DNA of 64,000 nucleotides from an uncultured Bryobacteraceae bacterium. GTDB lineage: Bacteria; Acidobacteriota; Terriglobia; Bryobacterales; Bryobacteraceae. Position 1 is the first letter of the stretch; every line of letters begins with the position of its first letter. The translations under genes and the position numbers were made by a program. The notes beneath the pieces were generated by a model. That model had not been told where the DNA came from and did no database searches. It saw nothing but the letters and a program-made list of their open reading frames with translations. Below, piece by piece: positions 32,222-39,756 of this stretch. The stretch is from contig CAKZUE010000070.1 in the NCBI GenBank assembly GCA_937920635.1, positions 1 to 64,000 of the forward strand, given 5' to 3'.

Positions 32222-34807
32222 CTACAGCCGGAACGGGCGGCCCGGGGCTACCGATGCAGGGGCAGGCAGGGCGATCCCGCGTCCTTCCACCATCAGGGAG
32301 GCAAACTCCAGCCGCCCCTCAATGGCTTCGATCCGCAGCGCCGGAGGGGCGCCTTTGCGGGCGGCGCCCAGTTCGAACACGCCCCACCCCGAAGCCGTGC
32401 TCCAGAAGCCACGCAATGGACGCGCCTTCAGCGCGGGAGCGATCTCCAGCGACCGATCCACTGCGTTGTAGAAGAAGCCGCAGCAGACCACGACGGCGCT
32501 CCAGGCCGAGAGCGCCCGCGCGTAGTGGTGGCCGCACTCCGGTTCGTTGAACGGATTCCGGCGCACGCCGTCATGGCGCAGGCGCGCCGATTCGATGAGC
32601 GCGAGGCCCTCTTCCACCAGCCCCCAGGCGATCATCTGCGCCGCGGCCGGGTACTCGATGCCCGTCCAGGCTTCGGCGAAGTAGGGGAAGGGGATGCGCG
32701 GCCGCGGCGCCTTGCCGTAATCGCAGACCAGCAGTCCGGACTCTTCGTTCAGCGCATAGGTGCGCTGCATGTTCTCGTGGTCCTCGAGCGAAGCGCGGCG
32801 GTTGTAGCGGTAAATGGATGCCAGCGCACGCCGGATATTTTCATCCTTCAACAATGGACCGAGCCGGCTTAAATCGGCCTGATATTGTCCGATGAGCTGG
32901 TCGGCCAGACATCCCTCGCCCAACTGGTAATCCGGTTTCTCCGTGTCATCGGACCCCATGGTGGACACCAGCGTTTCGGCGATGGCATTCCGCGGAATCC
33001 CCTGCACTTTCTGGATGTAATACTCGCCGTTAAAGAGGTTTTCGTCGATCCAGGCCGACCCGCGCCGGAACAGCTCCATGCAGGCGCCGGCGAAGGCGGA
33101 GTCGCCGGCGGCGCGCGCCAGTTCGGCGGCGGCCCGCAGCCCGCCCAGGTAATAGATGCCGCATTGCGGGTTCGGCCCGTAGAACTCGATGTCGTAGGTG
33201 TTGTGCTGCGCGCCTTCCATCACGCCGTCGCGGTCGGCGTCCCAGCCGCCTGGAATCCAGCAGAATTCGATGGCTCTTTTTATGGAAGGCCAAATGTCGG
33301 CCAACCATTTCCGGTCGCCCGAAAGCCGGAAATCGAGCCATGCTTTCATCACCTGGCCCATCTGTCCATCCGCGGCTGCCAGGCCGGAACGGCCGGTGCC
33401 TTTCGGCAGAATTTCCCGGAAATGGATGGCGCCGCGCTCGTCCATCATGTGCCCGAACGAGGCGTTGCGCAGGCTTCGCGCCAGGGAAGGGAAGAGGTGG
33501 CTTGTCGTGGATTCGTAGTTCCATACGTGCGTGCAGGAGCCGTAGCAGCAGCCGCTTTTGTCGTTTGCCCCTTCGAACCCGTGGAACTCGCCGTCGGCCG
33601 TGCGGAAGCAGACCTGCGTGGCGAGCGTCGACAGGTTGCTCATCGCGGCGTCCTTGACGCAGCCGGGCAGGGACGCGGACTTCATCGCATCCACAAAGGC
33701 GCGCGTGCGCTTCTCGAGATCGGCGAGATTCGCGGCCAGATGCCGGGCCGCATCCCAGGCGCTCGAGAACCGCGTGGCGTACCAGTTGCCGACGACGGTG
33801 TTCTCGTTGTCTTTCGAGGCGCGCCAGCCGCAGTGCGCCGGCGTGCGGTTTGGACAGCGCCAGGCGAGGACAAACTCGAAGCGCGCCTCGCCGCCGGCGG
33901 GGATCTCGCGCATCAGATGCACCACCCCGACGATGCCCGGCTGCTCCGGCTCCGGACCGAGTTTCGCATCCGCCTTGAAGGCGTCCCAGAACAGCATCGG
34001 GCTGTTGAACCAGCGCGAGCGCGGCCAGCCGCGCCACACAGTAGCAGCGGCGGGACCGAGCGCGGCGAGCACGAATTCTCCAGCCGCGGGGCTGTCCGCG
34101 CCGAGGCCGGGATTGGTCATGACGAGCCCGGCCAGCAGGTCGTCGCGGCGGGGTTCGTTGCGGCGGGCGTCCTGGGCGGGGCGCGCGGCGCCGGTGTCCG
34201 CCACGGTGCGGAACGGATTTTCGATGGAGAAGCACAGGCTCACCTTCGCCGGCGAGGGCCCGGGATTGCGCACGATGTAGCGCAGCAGCACGGCAGGCAG
34301 GCCGCTGGCATCCGCGTCCAGCGGGAAGACCGGCGTGAACGCCTCCAGCGCGAGATGCACCGGCAGGCGGCGGTCTTCGAAATCGATGCGCGCGATCGGA
34401 TAGGAGGCCGTGAACACCGCCGAGGCCAGCCGCGGCATGCCGGGAACGTTGTTCGAACCGAGCCCGGTAGCGCCCTCAAACGGCGGCAGGATGCGCGCCT
34501 CCGCCACGCGCGCCACGGGCTTGCGGCCCGCCGGCTCCACGCGGATCGAGGCGAACGCAAAGCCCGGCTGGTTGCCCTTGTCAGGGCGGTTGAAGATCTC
34601 CCAGTCGCGCAACTGCCCGCGCCCGCCCAGGGAAATGGATCCGGCGGCGACGCCCCCCAGCGGCATGGCGATGGTGGCCAGCGCGGGGCCGCGGAACAGG
34701 CGCGGCCATTCGATCTCAAGCGCCGCCGCGCGCGGCTGCGGTTGCGCGCCCGCCGCGGCGGGCAGCGCGGCGGTGGTCTTCAGAAACGTGCGCCGGTCGG
34801 TGGGCAT
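32222..34807 (-). CDS. Tat-exported GH116-type beta-glucosidase / glucosylceramidase
   Basis: An 861-residue enzyme. The Tat signal DRRTFLKTTAALPAA at about 4-18 is followed by an N-terminal beta domain (LPLGGVAAGSISLGGRGQLRDWEIFNRP) and an (alpha/alpha)6 catalytic domain. The GH116 blocks are clear: THVWNYESTTSHLFPSLARS (E as likely nucleophile), NTYDIEFYGPN (D as likely acid/base), GEYYIQKVQ, and the C-terminal ECGHHYARALSAWSAV. The family cleaves beta-glucosides and beta-xylosides and includes human GBA2. Start ATG 34807 opens right at the Tat motif; a longer version reaching 35014 has no support. It is divergent from the radical SAM gene across 64 bp. Confidence 0.9.
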   Translation of the reverse strand: MPTDRRTFLKTTAALPAAAGAQPQPRAAALEIEWPRLFRGPALATIAMPLGGVAAGSISLGGRGQLRDWEIFNRPDKGNQPGFAFASIRVEPAGRKPVARVAEARILPPFEGATGLGSNNVPGMPRLASAVFTASYPIARIDFEDRRLPVHLALEAFTPVFPLDADASGLPAVLLRYIVRNPGPSPAKVSLCFSIENPFRTVADTGAARPAQDARRNEPRRDDLLAGLVMTNPGLGADSPAAGEFVLAALGPAAATVWRGWPRSRWFNSPMLFWDAFKADAKLGPEPEQPGIVGVVHLMREIPAGGEARFEFVLAWRCPNRTPAHCGWRASKDNENTVVGNWYATRFSSAWDAARHLAANLADLEKRTRAFVDAMKSASLPGCVKDAAMSNLSTLATQVCFRTADGEFHGFEGANDKSGCCYGSCTHVWNYESTTSHLFPSLARSLRNASFGHMMDERGAIHFREILPKGTGRSGLAAADGQMGQVMKAWLDFRLSGDRKWLADIWPSIKRAIEFCWIPGGWDADRDGVMEGAQHNTYDIEFYGPNPQCGIYYLGGLRAAAELARAAGDSAFAGACMELFRRGSAWIDENLFNGEYYIQKVQGIPRNAIAETLVSTMGSDDTEKPDYQLGEGCLADQLIGQYQADLSRLGPLLKDENIRRALASIYRYNRRASLEDHENMQRTYALNEESGLLVCDYGKAPRPRIPFPYFAEAWTGIEYPAAAQMIAWGLVEEGLALIESARLRHDGVRRNPFNEPECGHHYARALSAWSAVVVCCGFFYNAVDRSLEIAPALKARPLRGFWSTASGWGVFELGAARKGAPPALRIEAIEGRLEFASLMVEGRGIALPAPASVAPGRPFRL

Positions 34808-34871
34808 GACACGGACTCTATCACCGAACAGGACCCTTGACAAATGGCGAAGAAAAAGCGAATATGGAGTC

Positions 34872-35903
34872 ATGGGCGCGGCATTGGCGGAGCGGGCAAA
34901 GCAGTCAGGTGCGCTGCTGGGGAAGGCGCGGTGCGAATACCGCCTGCTGCCTGCCGGGCGGATGCTGAACCGCTGCGAGGCGGGCTCGCTGATGCCCTTC
35001 CAATGGACCATCAATCCCTACCGCGGCTGCGAGCTGGGCTGCCATTACTGTTACGCCCGCTACACGCACGAATATCTCGAGCTGGACGGGCGCGACTTCG
35101 AGCGGCTGATCTTCGTGAAACAATTCCGCAAAGATTTGTTTGAACGCGAACTGCGCGCCGTCCAGCCCGGCGAGTGGATCGCCATCGGCACGGCGACGGA
35201 CCCGTATCAGCCCGCCGAGCGCCGCTACGGGGTGACGCGAGCCGTGCTGGAGGTGCTGGCGCGGCAGGCGGGGCTGCGCGTGGCGCTCACGACCAAGTCC
35301 GATCTGGCGGCGCGGGACGCGGAGCTGCTCAGGCGGCTGGCGCAGCGCAACGACGTGCGCGTGAACTTCACCCTGACCACGCTGGATGCCGAGCTGGCGC
35401 GGAGGCTCGAGCCTGCCGCGCCGCGCCCGGACCTGCGCCTGCGGGCGCTGCGGCGGCTGGCGGAGGCGGGCGTGGAAACGGCCGTGTTCGCGAGTCCCGT
35501 GCTGCCGGGGATCAACGACGGCGGCGGAGAGCTGGAGGCGGTGGCGCGGGCGGCGAGGGAGGCGGGCGCGAAACATTTCGGAGCGCAAATGTTGTTTTTG
35601 CGGGACCCGGCCCGGCGCGTCTTCTTCGAGGCGCTCGAGAAAGACTTTCCGCGCCTGGCGGCCCGCTACCGGCGCCTGTTTGCGCGCGGCGCGCGCGTGG
35701 ATGCAGCGCTGAGAGAGGCGCTGGAGGCGCGCGTGGCGCTCATTCGGGAAGAGATGGGGTTCTCCCGCCGCCCTGCGTCGTGCGCCGCCGGCTGGGGCCA
35801 ACTCGCCCTGTTCGAGGACGCGGCGCCCGCGCCGGCAGGCGGGAGCGCGCTGATCCGGCTGCGGGCGGCGGTGGCGGAGGCGGCGGCGGCGGCCAGAGTG
35901 TAA
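34872..35903 (+). CDS. Radical SAM protein (SplB-like / Rv2578c family)
   Basis: A 343-residue radical SAM protein. The cluster-binding motif is C53-x3-C57-x2-C60 in YRGCELGCHYCYARYTHEY, preceded by the family's WTINPYRGC. Motifs AIGTATDPYQPAERRYGVTR and ASPVLPGINDG match the 'SPL family radical SAM' proteins, which are widespread; their function is mostly unknown, though some relatives repair photoproducts in DNA. The last ~60 residues are Ala/Arg-rich and variable. Start ATG 34872 is the first in this frame that fits. It is divergent from GH116. Confidence 0.85.
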   Translation: MGAALAERAKQSGALLGKARCEYRLLPAGRMLNRCEAGSLMPFQWTINPYRGCELGCHYCYARYTHEYLELDGRDFERLIFVKQFRKDLFERELRAVQPGEWIAIGTATDPYQPAERRYGVTRAVLEVLARQAGLRVALTTKSDLAARDAELLRRLAQRNDVRVNFTLTTLDAELARRLEPAAPRPDLRLRALRRLAEAGVETAVFASPVLPGINDGGGELEAVARAAREAGAKHFGAQMLFLRDPARRVFFEALEKDFPRLAARYRRLFARGARVDAALREALEARVALIREEMGFSRRPASCAAGWGQLALFEDAAPAPAGGSALIRLRAAVAEAAAAARV

Positions 35904-35963
35904 GCGGCGGCAGCCCGCAGGCTGGTCTGCCACCTTGGCTCCGCCTGTGTCAGACTGCTACGC

Positions 35964-37706
35964 ATGCAACGCCTGATTCTTCTTCTGGGAATAGCGTCCG
36001 CCTGCCTGCTGGCCTGGCAGGCGCCCGATCCAACGCCAAGGCAGGCAGCGCCTCCGCCGCCCTATGAGCAGGCGCGGCCGCTGATCGTGTCCGCGCACGG
36101 CATCGTCGCCGCGTCGAACTTTCTGGCTTCACAGGCGGCAGCCAAGATTCTGGAGCAGGGCGGCAACGCCGTGGACGCGGCCATCGCCGCCAACGCCATG
36201 ACGGGGCTGGTGCAGCCGTTCGTCAACGGCGTGGGCGGCGACCTGTTCGCCATCGTCTACGAAGCGAAGACGGGCAAGGTGTACGGGCTGAATTCGAGCG
36301 GCTGGGCGCCAAAGGCGCTGACGCTCGACTGGGTCCGCGAGCGGAAGGTGCGGTTCAACGAGCGCACGAAGAAATTCGAAGACCTGAGCGTGCAGACGGT
36401 GACGGTGCCCGGCTGCGTGGCCGGCTGGCACGCGCTGCGGGAGCGGTTCGGCTCCAAAACATTTTCCGAGATTCTTGCTCCGGCGATCTTTTACGCCGAA
36501 AACGGCTTCGCGCTCTCGGCGGTGAGCGCGCGCTCGCTGGTGCAGCGGCGGTATCTGGAACAGCCGGGGTTCCGGGAAACTTATCTGGCGGCGGGCGAAC
36601 GGCCGCAGCCGGGAGACCTGTTCCGCAACCCGGCCCTGGCGGCCACGCTCCGGCGCATCGCCGCGCAGGGCCGCGACGGCTTCTACAAAGGCGAGCTGGC
36701 CGAGCGGATGGTGGGCTTCCTGCGCGAGCAGGGCGGGGCGCACGAACTGGACGACTTCGCCGAGTTCCAGCCCGAATGGGTGGAGCCGATCTCCACCACC
36801 TACCGTGGCTGGACGGTGTACGAGCTGCCGCCCAACGGGCAGGGCATCGCCGCGCTATCGATGCTGAACATCATGGAGCGCTTCCCGCTGGCCGATTACG
36901 GGCAAAACTCGGCCGCCGCGCTGCATGTGATGATCGAGGCCAAGAAGCTCGCCTACGCCGACATGGAGCGCTATGTGGGCGATCCGCGTTTTACGCCCGT
37001 GCCCGTCCAGCAGATGCTGTCGAAAGAGCTGGCGGCGGAGCGGGCGAAGCGGATCGACATGCGCCAGGCGGCCTGCCGCGTGCTGCCAAGCGAGCTGAAG
37101 GAGTCGCTCGCCGCCAAGGGCAGCGACACGATCTATCTGTCCGTGGTGGACCGCGAGGGCAACATCGTCAGCCTGATCCAGTCCAACTACGGCGGCTACG
37201 GCACCGGACTGGTGGCGCCCGGCGCCGGTTTCACCTTCCACAACCGCGGGGCGAGCTTCGATATCGAGCCGGGCAAGCCGAACTCGCTGGCAGGGCGCAA
37301 GCGCCCGCTGCACACGATCATTCCAGCCCTGATGCGGAAGGACGACACCGTGATCGGCTTCGGCATCATGGGCGGATGGAACCAGAGCCAGGCGCACGCG
37401 CAGTTCGTCTCCAATGTCGCCGACTTCGGGATGAACGTGCAGCAGGCGCTGGAGGCGCCGCGCTTCACCAAAACGACGTTCGATGGCTGCGACGTGCAGA
37501 TCGAGAGCCGGATCCCGGAAAACATCCGCGTCGAGCTGCAGCGGCGCGGGCACGCCGTGCAGCCGGCGGCGCCCTACTCGAGCGTGTTCGGCTTCGGCAG
37601 CGCGGTGGTGCGCGATCTGAAACGCAGCGTTCACATGGCGGGAACGGATCCGCGGGTGGATGGCGCCGCCGTGCTCGAGATGCCGCAGTTCAGCCCGGCG
37701 AAGTAA
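35964..37706 (+). CDS. ggt: Gamma-glutamyltranspeptidase
   Basis: A 580-residue secreted enzyme that hydrolyses or transfers the gamma-glutamyl group of glutathione and related peptides in the periplasm. The N terminus is a signal peptide (LILLLGIASACLLAWQA). The precursor self-cleaves before a Thr, which becomes the N-terminal nucleophile of the small subunit. That Thr is T389 in KGSDTIYLSVVD. The large subunit carries ANNFLASQ-like and NAVDAAIAANAM blocks (residues 68-79). The GGYGTG and MGGWNQ segments of the small subunit are present. It stands alone; two hairpins lie downstream at 37743-37818. Confidence 0.93.
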   Translation: MQRLILLLGIASACLLAWQAPDPTPRQAAPPPPYEQARPLIVSAHGIVAASNFLASQAAAKILEQGGNAVDAAIAANAMTGLVQPFVNGVGGDLFAIVYEAKTGKVYGLNSSGWAPKALTLDWVRERKVRFNERTKKFEDLSVQTVTVPGCVAGWHALRERFGSKTFSEILAPAIFYAENGFALSAVSARSLVQRRYLEQPGFRETYLAAGERPQPGDLFRNPALAATLRRIAAQGRDGFYKGELAERMVGFLREQGGAHELDDFAEFQPEWVEPISTTYRGWTVYELPPNGQGIAALSMLNIMERFPLADYGQNSAAALHVMIEAKKLAYADMERYVGDPRFTPVPVQQMLSKELAAERAKRIDMRQAACRVLPSELKESLAAKGSDTIYLSVVDREGNIVSLIQSNYGGYGTGLVAPGAGFTFHNRGASFDIEPGKPNSLAGRKRPLHTIIPALMRKDDTVIGFGIMGGWNQSQAHAQFVSNVADFGMNVQQALEAPRFTKTTFDGCDVQIESRIPENIRVELQRRGHAVQPAAPYSSVFGFGSAVVRDLKRSVHMAGTDPRVDGAAVLEMPQFSPAK

Positions 37707-38208
37707 ACGCCAGCGTGAATGCGCTGCCGGCAACCGGGAGGTGGCTGGGGGGCGGAGGAGTGTCCCCCCAGCCGCGGCATCGCCGCCGGCGGCTGTCATG
37801 GAAGCCCGATGGGCTTCCCCAGCCGGGCGGGAAACCAAGTTGCTTCCATTCTAGCGAAAACGGATTCAATTTGCTCGGGTATTGATCGTGGCAACAGGCA
37901 AGCCGCCCATCGCCGCCCGTGCCGCGGCGCCTGAAATCCGACCGTATCCTGCCTGTAATGTTCACTTTGCAGAGGGCGGCAACCGGTCCATGGCCAGGCT
38001 TCCGGCTGCCGCCCACACCTGCGTGACAGAAAGCGGGCTAAGGATACAGGGACGCTGCAGAAGTGGAGCTAATAGATGACAAGCCGCCTACAGGATCTAA
38101 TAATCTCAAGCGTTTCAAAGGATTTCGGCTTCCAATTCATGTAACTAATCCTGTAGTACTGTTGGCAGGCGGGCTGGGCTATGAGATACTGAAATTGAAA
38201 CGAGGGCC
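37707..38208. other. Gene-less gap with two hairpins after ggt
   Basis: The first hairpin pairs GGCTGGGGGG (37743-37752) with CCCCCCAGCC (37764-37773). The second is GGAAGCCC-GAT-GGGCTTCC (37800-37818). Neither is followed by a T-run, so they may protect the ggt mRNA end rather than terminate by the intrinsic route. From 37860 to 38208 the base composition falls (AT-rich around 38090-38200), which would suit a promoter, but I see no clear -35/-10 pair. Confidence 0.5.
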
Positions 38209-39558
38209 ATGACACTGCTGAGCGAGGCGGTTGCCCGCTACCATCGCATTCTGGAAGAGCTGGCTGCCAGCGGCACGCCGTGGACGGAAGAGCTGCGCGA
38301 GCAGTTGCGGCGCCGCGGGCTGGAAGGCAACGGCGGCGTGTCCCCGGTGTTGCGTCCGCACTTTCTGACGCGGCGGCAGTATGACAATCTGGTTTCCTCG
38401 GCGGAAGCGCTTTCGCGGGCCATCCTCCGGGTGAGGGAGATGGCGTTGGCCGATCCGCAGATCCTGGCGCGGCTGGCGCTGCTGCCCGGGGAGCGGATGC
38501 TGGTCTCGATCGACCCGGGGTATTCGACGCCGGCAGTGGCGTCGGTGCTGGAAGCGGTGGTCGCCAACGGACACCTGCACCTGTCGTCGCCGCGGGCAGA
38601 CCTGCCGCGGGGCGCTGTGTTGAGCGACGTGCTGGCGGAGGTGTTTCTGGAATCGGCACCGATGAAGCAGTTCCGCAAGCGCTACAAGGTGGCTCGTCCT
38701 CCGGGGGCCAAGCCGCTGGTGGCGAGCCTGTTGAAGGCGTGGAAGGATTTCGGCGGCAAGGGCAAGCCTTCGGTGGGGATTCTCGACTTTCCCGCGCCGC
38801 AGGGTTCGGGCGAGACGCCGGAGGATGCTCTGCTGGTGCAATTGTTGCGGTCACAGGGCCTCGAGGCGCAGCGGCTGTGGCCGGATGAGCTGGAGTATTC
38901 CGGCGGCGTGCTCCGGCGCGGGGATTTCCGGATTGATCTGATCCTGCGCGGGGTGAAGGCGCAGGATCTGCTCATGCGGTATGACCTGTCGCACCCGCTG
39001 TTGCGGGCCTGCCAGCAGCGGCGGGTCTGCCTGGTGAACAGCTTCCGCGCCGAGGTTCTGAGAAAGCGGGCATTGCTGGCGCTGCTGACCGACGAGTCGG
39101 TGACGGGTTCCTTCCCCGCCGACGAGCGCAAGGCCATCCGGAACACGATTCCGGAGACGCGCGTGGTGGCGCAGGGCAAGACCACGTGGCAGGGCGAGAC
39201 GGTCGACCTGGTGGAGTTCATCCTGAAGAACCGGGCGCGGCTGGTGCTGCGGCCGAACGAGGACACGAGCGAATTGCATTCCACCGACGGGGCGAGCGTG
39301 GACGACGCAACCTGGGAGCGCGCTCTGCGGACGGCGCTGCGGTTTCCTTACGTCGTGCAGGAGCGCGTCGAGGCGCCGCCGTCCTCGTTCCCGCTGGATT
39401 ATTTCGGCGAGCTCACGTATCGCGACATGACGGCGGATGTCTCACCGCACTTCTTCCTCGGCAAGGTGCACGGCTTTTCGGTGCGGTTGTCGCCTCCGGG
39501 CGGGGGCTTCTCTTCGGCAGCCGGGCTGGCGCCCGCTCTGATCCTGGAAGCGCGGTGA
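38209..39558 (+). CDS. ATP-grasp-like protein of unknown function
   Basis: A 449-residue cytoplasmic protein. Around residues 225-290 the sequence RRGDFRIDLILRGVKAQDLLMRYDLSHPLLRAC, then CLVNSFRAEVLRKRALLALLTDE, resembles the circularly permuted ATP-grasp / glutathionylspermidine synthase-like families. These often read 'DVIYRRVD..' followed by 'NPF...L.DKKALLALL'. A later LVLRPNEDTSELHS could be an ATP-binding strand. The N-terminal ~150 residues are helical and acidic-basic mixed. Relatives make peptide bonds or unusual ligations, but no partner gene is present. It precedes the histidine kinase gene by about 200 bp. Confidence 0.6.
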   Translation: MTLLSEAVARYHRILEELAASGTPWTEELREQLRRRGLEGNGGVSPVLRPHFLTRRQYDNLVSSAEALSRAILRVREMALADPQILARLALLPGERMLVSIDPGYSTPAVASVLEAVVANGHLHLSSPRADLPRGAVLSDVLAEVFLESAPMKQFRKRYKVARPPGAKPLVASLLKAWKDFGGKGKPSVGILDFPAPQGSGETPEDALLVQLLRSQGLEAQRLWPDELEYSGGVLRRGDFRIDLILRGVKAQDLLMRYDLSHPLLRACQQRRVCLVNSFRAEVLRKRALLALLTDESVTGSFPADERKAIRNTIPETRVVAQGKTTWQGETVDLVEFILKNRARLVLRPNEDTSELHSTDGASVDDATWERALRTALRFPYVVQERVEAPPSSFPLDYFGELTYRDMTADVSPHFFLGKVHGFSVRLSPPGGGFSSAAGLAPALILEAR

Positions 39559-39756
39559 GTCTGCCGGCCACGGCCGGGTACCGATTCTGGAACGGCGGCT
39601 CCGGTTTTTGGAATCTCTCAGCCGGCGCAGAAACCCGTTTTTCTCTTTCCATGCATTGGCTTCCGGTGTAGGCTGGTAGTAGCAGGCGGTCTTGCAGCAT
39701 GGCATGCGAGTTGCTTAACTGTAGGGAGGCGAAGTGTACGCCCGCCATGACGGCCT

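Noticed and set aside
32885-34840. A 651-codon plus frame inside the GH116 gene
   Set aside because: It is antisense to a clearly identified enzyme and shows no domain.
37743-37818. Two hairpins after ggt as intrinsic terminators
   Set aside because: Both stems are good but no T-run follows either, so I do not call them terminators.
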